From positions 58,785-122,784 of the forward strand of contig NZ_JAGEPF010000034.1 of NCBI RefSeq assembly GCF_017573465.1: DNA of 64,000 bases, given 5' to 3'. The DNA comes from Actinomadura violacea (GTDB lineage Bacteria; Actinomycetota; Actinomycetes; Streptosporangiales; Streptosporangiaceae). Both the position numbers and the translations under genes were made by a program. Numbering within the stretch: position 1 is the first letter of the stretch; each line of letters starts with the position of its first letter. Of the stretch, positions 41,081 through 49,761 are shown one piece after another. The notes under the pieces are model-generated. The model had not been told where the DNA came from. It did not search any database and was given only the letters and a program-made list of their open reading frames with translations.

Positions 41081-42796
41081 TCAGTCGCCGTTCCAGGGGG
41101 CCGTCGGCGTGTCGATCTCCGCTCCGCCGGAGAGATAACCGACCTCGGTCCGGGTCAAGGCCCCTCGGAAGGCCCACACGTCGTCGACCGCGCCCGTCCA
41201 GTACTCGGGGTCGCTGAACGCGGAACGCCCGACCTGCAAGCCGCCGGTGGCGTCGAACCCGCCGACCCCCGCCTTCTCGGACCGATCTTGGTCCAGGTTC
41301 CCGTTCACGTACAGACGCATGGTGCGCGTGACCGCGTCGTACACGACCACGACGCGGTCCCACCAGAGCTGGGTATTGAAGTTCTCGAGGACCGTTGTCT
41401 GCGCCCCAGGCGCGTCGGCCTCGGTCATGACGAGCTGCCACTTGCCCCACGACGGGTCCTCGCTGGGCAGGTAGCGGACCGAGAGGCGATTGCCGTTGCG
41501 CCCGGGCAGGGACAGCAACGTCATGGGCTTCCCCGTCCACCGCTCGACGTTCGCCCACGCCGCGACGGTGAAGCTCTCGCCGGTGCGCATCACCGGGGCG
41601 GCGGTGTCGGCGTACGCGCCATCGCCGTTGAGCAACAGGCCGGCGGGCGACGACATGTAGAAGCCCCACTCCGGGTCGATCGCCGCGCCGCCATGGAGGG
41701 TCATCGGGTGGCCGAACGTGGTGTCGTCGGCGCCGTCGGTGTTGAACTTCCAGCGCCCGCGCACCTCGCTGGGCACCTTCGCCATCCGCGCCGCCTCGTC
41801 CGGGACGACCATGCGGTCGTGAACGCGGACCTCGTCGACGTCGCCGTGGAACGGCTGCGCACGGCCCGGCGCGCCCGCGCCGATCCGCAGCGAGCGCGCG
41901 TCCCATGCCGGACCGCCGGACGGAACGTCCGCCGCCGGGAGCCCGTTGACGTACAGCCGGAGCCTCTTCTGCGTCGCGTCGTACGACCCGACGAGGTGCG
42001 CCCAGGTGTCCTGGTACAGGGGCTGCTCGGCGACGGCCTGCACGGTCGCGGCACCCCGCGAGTCGGAGTCCGACTTCACGAAGGCCCAGTGCCCGCCGAC
42101 CGACCGGAGCGCGAACGCGTCCGCGTGGCGTCCCGCCTCCGCGACGACGGTCGCGTCGCCGTCGCCGGACGGCTTGGCCCAGGCCGAGAGCGTGAAGCTC
42201 TTGGACGTGTCGACCAGCGGCTTCGTGACCGCATGGCCACCGGCGAATCGGGCGGCCGTGCCGAACTGTCCCTCGACGCCGGTGGTGACGCGTCCGACCA
42301 CCCGCGTGGACAGCGGGTCCTCGCCCGTCCTGGTCTCCGCCGCGAGCGTGCGCGCGCCGGCGGACTCGTCGAGCTTCCAGTGAGCCTTCGGCGCGCTGCC
42401 CTGGTTGACCAGGAAGTCGTACTGCGTGGGCGGGCCGTTCTCGCCCTTAGGGCCGAAGGACTCGACCGTGAGGTAGTTCGGGCCGTTCCGGTACGGGGCG
42501 ATCGTCACCGTGACGGGCGCGCCGTCATGCGTCGGCAGATCGAGCGGCTTCTGGTCATTGAGGCGCACCTCGTAGCGCGCCGCCTGGTCGCTCGGGTCGT
42601 CGATGGTGAAGTCCCCGTACCTCCCGACGCCGTCGTGCCAGGCGTCGTCGTCGGGGTAGTCGGCCGATGTGACGGCGGGCGCCGGCATCAGGCTCCGGGC
42701 GCCGGCCCAGGCCGATCCCGGCACTGCCGCCAGGGACGCCGGCGTCGCCACCGCGAGCGCGGCGAGCAGCGTTGCGAATCTTCGTCGTGGACGCAT
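41081..42796 (-). CDS. Secreted protein with two LamG-like (concanavalin A-fold) domains
   Basis: 571 residues from ATG 42796 with AGGAGG upstream. A signal peptide ends near GSAWA. A short N-terminal module is followed by LamG 1 (from AHWKLDESAG to DEVRVHDRMV) and LamG 2 (from GRWKFNTDGADD to DDVWAFRGALT). Each has the RLYVNG strand motif. LamG domains bind sugars or proteins and occur in large secreted actinomycete proteins, often attached to hydrolases. Here no catalytic domain is present, so it is a pure binding protein. Confidence 0.85.
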   Translation of the reverse strand: MRPRRRFATLLAALAVATPASLAAVPGSAWAGARSLMPAPAVTSADYPDDDAWHDGVGRYGDFTIDDPSDQAARYEVRLNDQKPLDLPTHDGAPVTVTIAPYRNGPNYLTVESFGPKGENGPPTQYDFLVNQGSAPKAHWKLDESAGARTLAAETRTGEDPLSTRVVGRVTTGVEGQFGTAARFAGGHAVTKPLVDTSKSFTLSAWAKPSGDGDATVVAEAGRHADAFALRSVGGHWAFVKSDSDSRGAATVQAVAEQPLYQDTWAHLVGSYDATQKRLRLYVNGLPAADVPSGGPAWDARSLRIGAGAPGRAQPFHGDVDEVRVHDRMVVPDEAARMAKVPSEVRGRWKFNTDGADDTTFGHPMTLHGGAAIDPEWGFYMSSPAGLLLNGDGAYADTAAPVMRTGESFTVAAWANVERWTGKPMTLLSLPGRNGNRLSVRYLPSEDPSWGKWQLVMTEADAPGAQTTVLENFNTQLWWDRVVVVYDAVTRTMRLYVNGNLDQDRSEKAGVGGFDATGGLQVGRSAFSDPEYWTGAVDDVWAFRGALTRTEVGYLSGGAEIDTPTAPWNGD

Positions 42797-42919
42797 CCAC
42801 ACCTCCTGTACGCGACATGCGGCACAGCGGGGAAGGAAAGCGCCATCCATGTCTCTTCCGGACCGGTGCGACGATCTTGCCAGTGGGCACTGACGAAAGG
42901 GTGGCCTTCAAGATCACGA

Positions 42920-42948
42920 TTGTGGCAAGAGGGAAATGGACGTACTGT
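42920..42948 (+). promoter_or_regulatory. Candidate promoter of the UbiA gene with overlapping inverted-repeat arm
   Basis: TTGTGG (42920-42925) and TACTGT (42943-42948) are separated by exactly 17 bp. TGGCAAGA at 42923-42930 overlaps the -35 and is the perfect complement of TCTTGCCA at 42875-42882. A palindrome CAGTGGGCACTG-type element lies at 42881-42892. A looping repressor or RNA stem is possible. Confidence 0.4.
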
Positions 42949-42992
42949 CCAATAGGGGTGGGGGCGCGTCGAGGATCCCTGGGGGTGACGGC

Positions 42993-43967
42993 ATGCGCGC
43001 TTCTCAGCAGGGCCACCACGTGCCGGTGCGGGCGGCCGTGCGGCGGTCGCGGGTACTGGTCGACCTGTGGCTCATCGCGAGGCCGGCGATCTGGCTCGTC
43101 TCGCTCGTCCCGTTCTACGTCGGGCACCTGCTCGCGACGCGGTGGCTCATCGCGGGGCAGGACGCTTGCGCGCCGATGAGCGGCCGGTGCATGGAGGCGG
43201 TCACGCCCGTGCTGACCGGGCTGGTCGTCTGGGGTCCGCTGGTGTGGCTGGCGGTGCTCGCCATCAACGACGCCTTCGACCTGGAGGGCGACCTCAAGAA
43301 CCCGCGCAAGGACGACGCGCCGCTGGTCGAGGGACGGCTCAGCGTGCGCGGGGCGCTGGTCGCCGCGCACGTCACCGCGGCGGCGGCGCTGCTGGTCGCG
43401 CTGACGGTGCGTCCGGCGTTCGCGCTGGTCACGCTCGGGTTCCTGGTGCTGGGCTGGCTGTACAGCGTGCCGCCGGTCCGGCTGAAGGACCGGCCCGGGT
43501 TCGACGTGGCGACCAACGCGGCGGGCGTCGGCGGCTTCGCGCTGCTGGCCGGATGGACGGTCGTGCGTCCCATCGAAGGCTTCCCGTGGGTGATGGCGGT
43601 CGAGGGCGTCCTGGTCGCGACCGCCCTCTACGTCCCGACGACCGTCACCGACTACAAGGCCGACCTCGCCAGCGGGTACCGGACCATCGCCGTGCGGCTC
43701 GGGCCGCGCGGCGCGCACCGGATCGGGCTCGCCGCGTGGACGGCTTCGTGCGCGCTCGCGGTGGCGCTGGCCGCGACCGGGCACGTGTTCCCGCACCGGA
43801 CGCTGTGGACGCAGGCCGTGTCCGCGCCGGTGCTGGTCTGGGTGTACCACCGCTTCCTCGGCCGGGCGCGCGAGCCCGGCGAGGTCCTGCACGGCATCGC
43901 CGTCGCGAGCTGGGCGTTCCTCGTCCCGTACCTGGTGTTCGCGCTGATGTACGCGCGGGTGCTCTAG
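42993..43967 (+). CDS. UbiA-family prenyltransferase
   Basis: 324 residues from ATG 42993. The first Asp-rich motif is NDAFDLEGDLKNPRKDDAP (residues 92-110) and the second is VTDYKADLASGYRTIAVRLG, both binding the diphosphate through magnesium. About eight membrane spans are predicted. The family attaches prenyl chains to aromatic rings or makes chlorophyll-, menaquinone- or decaprenyl-type products. There is no quinone gene cluster here, so the acceptor is open. Its last codon overlaps the convergent gene. Confidence 0.9.
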   Translation: MRASQQGHHVPVRAAVRRSRVLVDLWLIARPAIWLVSLVPFYVGHLLATRWLIAGQDACAPMSGRCMEAVTPVLTGLVVWGPLVWLAVLAINDAFDLEGDLKNPRKDDAPLVEGRLSVRGALVAAHVTAAAALLVALTVRPAFALVTLGFLVLGWLYSVPPVRLKDRPGFDVATNAAGVGGFALLAGWTVVRPIEGFPWVMAVEGVLVATALYVPTTVTDYKADLASGYRTIAVRLGPRGAHRIGLAAWTASCALAVALAATGHVFPHRTLWTQAVSAPVLVWVYHRFLGRAREPGEVLHGIAVASWAFLVPYLVFALMYARVL

Positions 43968-45034
43968 GCGGGGGGCGGCAGCTCGCCGCCGGCCTCGGCG
44001 GCCTTGGCGAGCCGCTCGCGCAGCGTGCGGACGAGCGCGTCGCCCTGCTCGGTGAGCCGCTCGATCGCGGGCAGCGCCAGGTCGTCGCGGACGGTGTCGG
44101 CGAGCAGCTCGTCGTACTCGTGCGCCTTCGCCGCGAGCGACTCCAGATGGCGGTGCGCGGCCAGCGCCTCGTCGGCGGCGCGGGCGCGCTCGGCGTAGCG
44201 TTCCAGGGCCTCGATCCGGCGCGTCACCGCCTCGACGGAGACGTCGAGCTTCTCCCGGAGCGGCCGCAGCGCCGCCTCCACCTCGGGCAGCGGCGCCTCC
44301 TCCGCCATCTCCTCCTGCTCCCGGCGCAGCTTCGACTGCCGCGCGAGGACCTGCGCGATCTCCCACTCCTGGCGGGGCAGCGTGACCGCGTTGTCGACGG
44401 CGTCCAGCAGCCCCTCCCGGTTCACCTGCGAATCGCGGACGGCGTCGACCGCCACCTGCACGCGGACGAGCAGCGCGCGGCCCGGCCCGTCGAACTCCTC
44501 CGGGGTGAGGTAGCGGTGGCGGCGGCGCTCCAGCTCGCGCGCGCGCCGCAGGTCGAGCGAGACCGACGGGGTGCCGAGCGCGACCAGGACGGCGAGCATG
44601 CCGAGCCCGATCAGCCACAGCGAGCCGAGCAGCGGCGACCCGAGCAGGCCCAGCCCGAGGACGGTCAGCGGCGCCAGCCACAGCAGCGGGCGTCGGCGCC
44701 CCACGAGCGTGTCGAGCTCGGCGCGCAGCGCGGGATCGGCGACCGGGCGCGGCTCGGCCGACGGGCCGTCCCCGGGGCGGCGCGGCGGCGCGATCCGCCG
44801 CCAGTACGCGCCGACATGGGTCTCGAACGCGAAGTCGGTCGGCTCGATCTCGACCTCGGTGCCGCCCGCCGGCAGCGGCCACATGCCGACGGGGTCGCCC
44901 CCGCCGGGGCCGGTGAAGCGGACCCACCACCCGCCCCCGGCGTCGTCGCACCGGTACCGCCCCGGGGCGACGTCGATGCCGACGAAGAACGTACCTACTC
45001 CGGGGATGGACTCGTTCCACGCGCCACTGGTCAC
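43964..45034 (-). CDS. Membrane protein with long coiled coil, unknown
   Basis: 356 residues from GTG 45034 with GGAGG six bases upstream. The N-terminal 60 residues resemble a domain found in other actinomycete proteins (IPGVGTFFVGIDVAPGRYRC, WWVRFTGP). Two close membrane spans follow near residues 120-160 (LLWLAPLTVLGLGLLGSPLL and LWLIGLGMLAVLVAL). The C-terminal 190 residues are an acidic/basic heptad-rich coiled coil. It may sense or tether at the membrane. No family name can be given. Confidence 0.75.
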   Translation of the reverse strand: MTSGAWNESIPGVGTFFVGIDVAPGRYRCDDAGGGWWVRFTGPGGGDPVGMWPLPAGGTEVEIEPTDFAFETHVGAYWRRIAPPRRPGDGPSAEPRPVADPALRAELDTLVGRRRPLLWLAPLTVLGLGLLGSPLLGSLWLIGLGMLAVLVALGTPSVSLDLRRARELERRRHRYLTPEEFDGPGRALLVRVQVAVDAVRDSQVNREGLLDAVDNAVTLPRQEWEIAQVLARQSKLRREQEEMAEEAPLPEVEAALRPLREKLDVSVEAVTRRIEALERYAERARAADEALAAHRHLESLAAKAHEYDELLADTVRDDLALPAIERLTEQGDALVRTLRERLAKAAEAGGELPPPA

Positions 45035-45211
45035 CGGCGACCTCCGACCCGACCTCTCGCCGTGCCCCTCGCCCCCCTCCGGCGAGGGCCGTCCCACCGT
45101 GCTGCGCCCGCAATAGGACGACGTCCGGGAGACGGCAACAGTTGCATTACCCACATCGTCCACGGGAAAGCGGCGTCGTGGACATCGGAACCGGTTTGGA
45201 ATACTCCATGC

Positions 45212-45883
45212 GTGCGACCCGATTACGACCCACTCGACGACCCGCCCTGGGCGATGCAGCTGGTGGTACGGGCGGAGAAGGCCGATCCGCCCGCCCACGG
45301 AGCCGTCTGCGAGGCCGCGGCGACCGCCGTCGTCCGGCTGCTCACCGATCCGCGCGCCACCGAACCCGACGGGGAATGGCGGCAGGCGGTGCACGAATGG
45401 GAGTCGCGGCGGATCCGGAAAGTGACGCGGCGTGCACGCGGCGTGCGCTGGCCGGAGGCGCAGGCGCTGCCGGGCGTGACGGTCGAGCACGCGGGCGCGC
45501 AGGTGCGCGCGTTCCCGCCGGGCCCGGTCGCCGACGTCCCGCCCCAGCTGGCGAAGCTGCAGGTCGCCGGTCTCGACCTCGCGGACGCCGAGGACCCGCC
45601 GGCGCCGCCCGCACCGCCCTACGCCGCGCTCGCCCTGAACCCGGACGTGACGATGACGACCGGCAAGGCGGCGGCGCAGAGCGGGCACGCCGCACAGCTG
45701 CTGCTGCGGCAGGGCCGCCGCAAGGACGTCGCCGCGTGGGTCGAGGCGGGAGCGCCCGTGCACCTGGTCCGGGACGTCGCGTGGGCGCGCTGCGTCAAGG
45801 AGGCGGACGTCGCGGTCCGGGACGGCGGCTTCACCGAGGTGCCGCCGGGGACGATGACGGCCATCGCGTGGATCGTCCGCTGA
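45212..45883 (+). CDS. Peptidyl-tRNA hydrolase, PTH2 family (actinomycete form)
   Basis: 223 residues from GTG 45212. The C-terminal PTH2 domain is recognised from LALNPDVTMTTGKAAAQSGHAAQLLL, with the catalytic-type Lys and the conserved QSGHA. VRDVAWARCVKEADVAVRDGG and TMTAIAW complete it. The N-terminal 110 residues are an extension typical of actinobacterial members (MQLVVRAEKADPPAHGAVCE). PTH2 frees tRNA from stalled peptidyl-tRNA. A separate PTH1 gene is normally present elsewhere. Confidence 0.88.
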   Translation: MRPDYDPLDDPPWAMQLVVRAEKADPPAHGAVCEAAATAVVRLLTDPRATEPDGEWRQAVHEWESRRIRKVTRRARGVRWPEAQALPGVTVEHAGAQVRAFPPGPVADVPPQLAKLQVAGLDLADAEDPPAPPAPPYAALALNPDVTMTTGKAAAQSGHAAQLLLRQGRRKDVAAWVEAGAPVHLVRDVAWARCVKEADVAVRDGGFTEVPPGTMTAIAWIVR

Positions 45884-45905
45884 CGTCCAGACCCTCCCGG
45901 TGTGT

Positions 45906-45929
45906 CCGGGCGCGCCGAGGCGCGCCCGG
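45906..45929. terminator. Tight hairpin between convergent PTH2 and membrane-protein genes
   Basis: CCGGGCGCGCC (45906-45916) and GGCGCGCCCGG (45919-45929) are perfect 11-bp arms with only two bases between; in RNA the inner pairs would open. It lies 22 bp after one stop and 1 bp after the other, suiting a bidirectional terminator. Confidence 0.65.
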
Positions 45930-45930
45930 T

Positions 45931-46560
45931 TCAGCGCCGCGGGAGCCGGTTCAGCGCGGAGAGCGCGAACTCCTGCGTCCGGGTGAGTCGCCGCGGCTCG
46001 CCCTCCCCGCCGTCGCCGCCTCCGCCGGGCGCGGGCCCGGCGGACGCGCGGACCGCCGCACCGCTGCCGACCTGCGCCTTCGCGCTCAGCCCGTACGACA
46101 CGAACAGCAGCACCACGAAGCCCGCGAGGTAGGCCAGATGCTCCACGAGCCCGCCCGCCCGGCCGTCCAGCACGTCCAGGACGGCGAACACCGCGAACCC
46201 CGCCATCCAGCCCGCCAGCGCCGGGACGAACCACATGTCGCGGTGGCGGACGATCCCCGCGACCGTGACCGCGACGAGGACGGCCTCGACCGCCTTCGCC
46301 AGCAGCAGCAGCGTCCCGGCGCCGCCGGAGCCGAAGTAGCCGTCGAGTTCCTTGCGCCGGTCGCCCCACAGCAGCGCCGCGCTGGCCAGGCCCGTCACGC
46401 CGTACGCGACGAGGAACACGCCCACCGCGTAGTGCATCCGGTGCCACGTGCCGCCGGCCGGCGGAGGCGGCGGGGCGCCGCCCTCCGCCGGGCGCCGCTC
46501 GGGCAGCCGCTGGTCGGGCCGGGTCCACTCCGGGTTCGCGCCCGCGCTCGCCATCGCCAT
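45931..46560 (-). CDS. Four-span membrane protein, unknown
   Basis: 209 residues from ATG 46560 (ATG 46554 also possible). A Pro-rich 35-residue tail precedes about four spans (AVGVFLVAYGVTGLASAALL, LLLLAKAVEAVLVAVTVAGI, WFVPALAGWMAGFAVFAVLD, LAYLAGFVVLLFVSYGL). A Gly-rich tail ends in a basic RRLTRTQEFALSALNRLPRR. A DUF4383- or DoxX-like architecture is possible but not supported by a clear motif. Confidence 0.75.
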   Translation of the reverse strand: MAMASAGANPEWTRPDQRLPERRPAEGGAPPPPPAGGTWHRMHYAVGVFLVAYGVTGLASAALLWGDRRKELDGYFGSGGAGTLLLLAKAVEAVLVAVTVAGIVRHRDMWFVPALAGWMAGFAVFAVLDVLDGRAGGLVEHLAYLAGFVVLLFVSYGLSAKAQVGSGAAVRASAGPAPGGGGDGGEGEPRRLTRTQEFALSALNRLPRR

Positions 46561-46754
46561 ACGCCCCAACTTCCCCCTTCGAGTGCTACGCGCAAGATAT
46601 CCCGGATGCCGTCGGCGGCCCCGGGGCGCCGCGCCCTTTGCGACGCTCGCGGCGGCGCCGGAGTTCGCGCCGCACCCGCACCGGGCGGCCCGAAGTGCTT
46701 GCACCCGGGCCGGGGAAGGGGAAGGGTGAGACCTCGTCGGGCCGCGCGGAGTCC

Positions 46755-47066
46755 ATGGGGAAGACGAGGATGACGCCTGACGATACGGGAACCGCCGCGC
46801 CCGCTCGGACGCGGATCGAATATCTGGAAGAGCTCGGTGACGCGCTCGTCGCGCGCGGCCTGCGGGTGCGCCTCACGCTGCCCCGCGGCCAGTCGCCGAG
46901 CCTGCACGTGATGAATCCGGACGCCTCCGCCCTGACGGAGAACATCCTCGCGGAGCGGGGCGCCGACGGATGGTGGTACTGGTGGTCGTGGGCGGAGCGC
47001 ATCGCGCCGGCCGACGACGTCGCCGCCGCGGCCGACCGGGTCGCGCTGGTCCTCGCGGTCCACTGA
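46755..47066 (+). CDS. Small conserved hypothetical protein
   Basis: 103 residues from ATG 46755 (ATG 46770 also possible). EYLEELGDALVARGLRVRL, PSLHVMNPDASALTENILAE and WWYWWSWAERIAPADD form the core, with an alpha/beta look and five Trp. This pattern recurs as small actinomycete proteins of unknown function that are often near WhiJ-type modules (from memory). No such module is adjacent here. Confidence 0.75.
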   Translation: MGKTRMTPDDTGTAAPARTRIEYLEELGDALVARGLRVRLTLPRGQSPSLHVMNPDASALTENILAERGADGWWYWWSWAERIAPADDVAAAADRVALVLAVH

Positions 47067-47123
47067 GCCCGCACACCGGGCGCAGGGCCTCGGGGACGAG
47101 CACCGCCGCCGGAGGCGGAACTG

Positions 47124-47169
47124 CCCGTCCCGGGACCGCGGCAGCGCGGTCATGCCGACGCGGGACGGG
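47124..47169 (+). terminator. Nested hairpin after the 46755 gene
   Basis: Outer arms CCCGTCCCG (47124-47132) and CGGGACGGG (47161-47169) enclose an inner stem GACCGCG/CGCGGTC (47134-47140, 47145-47151). It starts 57 bp after the stop at 47066. Confidence 0.6.
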
Positions 47170-47194
47170 CGGGCCTCATCGGAGCAGGACGACA

Positions 47195-47253
47195 CCGTGA
47201 TCATGCGGGGGCGTCCCCGGCACGGTGCCGGGACCGCGACCGCGTGATCACGG
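47195..47253. terminator. Second, larger hairpin with internal palindrome
   Basis: CCGTGATCATGCG (47195-47207) pairs with CGCGTGATCACGG (47241-47253) through 12 Watson-Crick pairs and one G-U. Inside sits the near-perfect palindrome CCCGGCACGGTGCCGGG (47216-47232). This is too elaborate for a simple terminator and may be a structured RNA element or a protein site. Confidence 0.5.
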
Positions 47254-47507
47254 CGTTCACCGTGCCCGCCGCAGCACCGCGCCGCCGCGTCCCCTGAGAC
47301 CCGGCGCGACCCTTGCCCACACCCTTCGCCGCGCCGTGTGCGCGCGCCGCCCGGCGGTCAGGCGCGGATGGGCCGGCCGTGGGCCGGGGTGAATGTTGAC
47401 CCGCCGAACATATGCCCGGCGGCGGTCGGCGGCGCGCTGACCTCCGGGTCCGCCGCCGTGATCGGCGCCGTCGGCCGTTTCCCCCGTGTTGATCTCGCGT
47501 TACGGGA

Positions 47508-47526
47508 TTGTTACTGCGCACAACAA
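47508..47526 (+). promoter_or_regulatory. TTGTT-N9-AACAA inverted repeat, candidate ROK/XylR operator
   Basis: Arms TTGTT (47508-47512) and AACAA (47522-47526) with a 9-nt spacer lie 150 bp before the binding-protein start. Bacillus XylR, also a ROK repressor, uses TTTGTT/AACAAA half-sites, so the ROK protein encoded at the operon end could bind here. Confidence 0.4.
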
Positions 47527-47675
47527 ATCAACTTGGTGACAGGTCTGGCGTTCCGGGCGAGGCGGACATAAGTTGCGGGACACAACATTCACGCCGGTGG
47601 ATGTGCGACCTCGCTCACCGGCGCTGCGAACCCCCGGCCGCGCTATGCGGCCACCCCCAAGAAAGGACCCGGGCA

Positions 47676-48767
47676 ATGCGCAAGGGGATCCTCAGCTTCA
47701 TGGCCCTCACGGCGGCCGCGGCGCTCACCCTCTCCGCGTGCGGGGACGACAACGGCGGCGACAACAAGGGCTCCGGCTCCGGTTCCGGCGCGGTGAAGGG
47801 CAAGGTCGGCGTGATCCTGCCCGACACCACCTCGTCCGTCCGCTACGAGAGCTTCGACCGCCCCTACCTCGAGCAGGCGTTCAAGACGGCCGGCGTCCAG
47901 TACGACATCCAGAACGCCGAAGGCTCCACGCAGCGGTTCCAGACGATCGCCGACCAGATGATCACCAGCGGCGTGACCGTGCTGATCGTCGACGGCATCG
48001 ACTCCAACTCCGCCGGCGCCGTGCAGCGCAAGGCGCAGTCCCAGGGCGTCAAGACGATCGACTACGACCGGCTCACCCTCGGCGGCGTCTCCGACTACTA
48101 CGTCTCCTTCGACAACGTGAAGGTCGGCGAGGAGCTCGGCAAGGGCCTGCAGAAGTGCCTCGGCGACAAGGCGGCCAACATCGCCTACCTGAACGGCTCG
48201 CCGACCGACAACAACGCCACGCTGTTCGCCAAGGGCGCGCACAACGTCCTCGACCAGGTGTCGAACTACAAGAAGGTCGCCGAGCAGGCCGTCCCGGACT
48301 GGAAGCCGGACAAGGCCGCGACGATCTTCGAGCAGATGTACACCGAGCAGCACGGCAAGATCGACGGTGTGCTCGCCGCCAACGACGGCCTCGGCAACGC
48401 CGCGATCTCCATCCTGAAGAAGAACCAGCAGGCCGGCAAGGTCGCGGTCACCGGGCAGGACGCCACCCTCCAGGGGCTGCAGAACATCCTGGACGGCACC
48501 CAGTGCATGACCGTGTACAAGCCGGTGAAGCAGGAGGCCGACGCGGTCGCCAAGCTCGCCGTCGCGCTCATCAAGGGCCAGAAGGGCGAGACCAACGGCA
48601 CCACCAACGACCCGCAGGGCAAGCGCGACGTCCCCTCGGTGCTGCTGAACCCGATCGGCGTCTTCAAGGACAACGTCAAGCAGGTCACCGACGACCAGTT
48701 CGTCAAGGCCGCCGACCTGTGCAAGGGCGCGTACGCGGCCAAGTGCAAGAGCGCCGGCATCCAGTGA
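47676..48767 (+). CDS. Sugar ABC transporter substrate-binding lipoprotein (XylF/RbsB type)
   Basis: 363 residues from ATG 47676 with AAAGGA upstream. The lipobox is LTLSAC with Cys22 as the lipidation site. A Gly/Ser linker leads into a periplasmic-binding-protein fold (GKVGVILPDTTSSVRYESFD, TVLIVDGIDSNSAGAVQRKA, GVLAANDGLGNAAISILKK, TGQDATLQGLQNILDG). The DYDRLTLGG segment recalls D-xylose-binding XylF. It delivers sugar to the ATPase/permease encoded next. Two hairpins follow the gene and may raise its expression over the rest. Confidence 0.9.
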   Translation: MRKGILSFMALTAAAALTLSACGDDNGGDNKGSGSGSGAVKGKVGVILPDTTSSVRYESFDRPYLEQAFKTAGVQYDIQNAEGSTQRFQTIADQMITSGVTVLIVDGIDSNSAGAVQRKAQSQGVKTIDYDRLTLGGVSDYYVSFDNVKVGEELGKGLQKCLGDKAANIAYLNGSPTDNNATLFAKGAHNVLDQVSNYKKVAEQAVPDWKPDKAATIFEQMYTEQHGKIDGVLAANDGLGNAAISILKKNQQAGKVAVTGQDATLQGLQNILDGTQCMTVYKPVKQEADAVAKLAVALIKGQKGETNGTTNDPQGKRDVPSVLLNPIGVFKDNVKQVTDDQFVKAADLCKGAYAAKCKSAGIQ

Positions 48768-48790
48768 CCTCCCACTGATCCCGACGAATC

Positions 48791-48906
48791 CGCCCGGGGG
48801 AGCGGGGGGTCGCACCCCCGGGCGGCACTGACCCTCGTGGCGGGCCCCACCCGCTGAGGACGCCCCGGGAGCCCGGAACCCCGGGACGTCCATGGGGCCC
48901 GCCACG
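48791..48906 (+). promoter_or_regulatory. Two tandem hairpins between binding-protein and ATPase genes
   Basis: Hairpin 1 pairs CGCCCGGGGG (48791-48800) with CCCCCGGGCG (48815-48824). Hairpin 2 pairs CGTGGCGGGCCCCA (48836-48849) with TGGGGCCCGCCACG (48893-48906), 14 bp, and contains a further imperfect GGACG/CGTCC stem. They fill most of the 195-bp gap inside the operon and probably stabilise or attenuate the mRNA so the lipoprotein is made in excess. Confidence 0.75.
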
Positions 48907-48962
48907 GGCCCGCGCCAACCCCCGGAAGGAAACGGGCCCGCGCTACCCCTGGAAGGAATCAC

Positions 48963-49748
48963 GTGGCAGAAAACGGAGACCCCGTCCTCCGCCTGACCGG
49001 GCTCAACAAGAGCTTCGGCGCCGTCCATGTGCTGCACGATGTGGACTTCTCCGTGCGGCTGGGCGAGGTGATGGCCCTCGTCGGCGACAACGGCGCGGGC
49101 AAGTCCACCCTCATCAAGTGCATCGCCGGCATCTACCCGATCGACTCGGGGACGATCGAGTTCGACGGCCGGCAGGTCACCGTCGACGGGCCGCGCGCCG
49201 CGGCCGACCTCGGCATCGAGGTCGTCTACCAGGACCTCGCGCTCGCCGACAACCTCGACATCGTGCAGAACATGTTCCTCGGCCGCGAGCGCCGCAAGGG
49301 CATCGTGCTGGACGAGGCGTCCATGGAGGAGGCGGCCCGGCAGACCCTCGCCCGGCTGTCGGTCCGCACCGTCAAGTCGGTGCGCCAGCAGGTCGCGAGC
49401 CTGTCCGGCGGGCAGCGGCAGACCGTCGCGATCGCCAAGGCCGCGCTCTGGGAGTCCAAGGTCGTCATCCTGGACGAGCCGACCGCCGCGCTCGGCGTCG
49501 CGCAGACCCGGCAGGTACTCGACCTCGTCCGGCGGCTCGCCGACACCGGGCACGCCGTCGTGCTCATCTCGCACAACATGAACGACGTGTTCGAGGTGGC
49601 CGACCGCATCACCGCGCTCTACCTTGGCCGGGTCGCCGCGGACGTGGCCCGCTCCGAGGTCACCCACGGCCAGGTCGTGGAGCTCATCACCGCCGGCCGT
49701 TCCGGTGATCTGGGCCTCGCGCCGCAGACCGCCGCCGAGAGCATCTGA
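48963..49748 (+). CDS. Sugar ABC transporter ATP-binding protein, single domain (1)
   Basis: 261 residues from GTG 48963 with AAGGAA upstream. Walker A GDNGAGKST is at 41-49, the Q-loop is in VVYQDLALADNLD, the signature is LSGGQRQ, Walker B is VVILDEPTAALG and the H-loop is LISHNMNDVF. It ends with VVELITAGRSGDLG, as do XylG-like proteins. Enteric XylG/RbsA carry two such domains in about 510 residues; this one is a single half and must work as a dimer or with the second ATPase of the operon. Confidence 0.92.
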   Translation: MAENGDPVLRLTGLNKSFGAVHVLHDVDFSVRLGEVMALVGDNGAGKSTLIKCIAGIYPIDSGTIEFDGRQVTVDGPRAAADLGIEVVYQDLALADNLDIVQNMFLGRERRKGIVLDEASMEEAARQTLARLSVRTVKSVRQQVASLSGGQRQTVAIAKAALWESKVVILDEPTAALGVAQTRQVLDLVRRLADTGHAVVLISHNMNDVFEVADRITALYLGRVAADVARSEVTHGQVVELITAGRSGDLGLAPQTAAESI

Positions 49749-49761
49749 AAGGGGGACCGAG

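Larger units (their letters stand above)
47067..47675. other. 609-bp gene-free stretch: terminators and promoter region of the sugar ABC operon
   Basis: No supported gene. The left part holds two nested hairpin structures (47124-47169 and 47195-47253). From about 47470 the base composition becomes AT-richer and includes an inverted repeat at 47508-47526, taken as the control region of the downstream operon. Open frames here lack codon bias and ribosome binding sites. Confidence 0.7.

Noticed and set aside
43067..45211. Upstream extension of the PTH2 frame over two other genes
   Set aside because: The frame is open but covers the UbiA gene in another frame and the coiled-coil gene on the other strand; only the part from GTG 45212 has protein character.
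47388..47424. TTGACC at 47396 as a promoter for the sugar ABC operon
   Set aside because: No acceptable -10 hexamer lies 16-18 bp downstream; CATATG is only 7 bp away.
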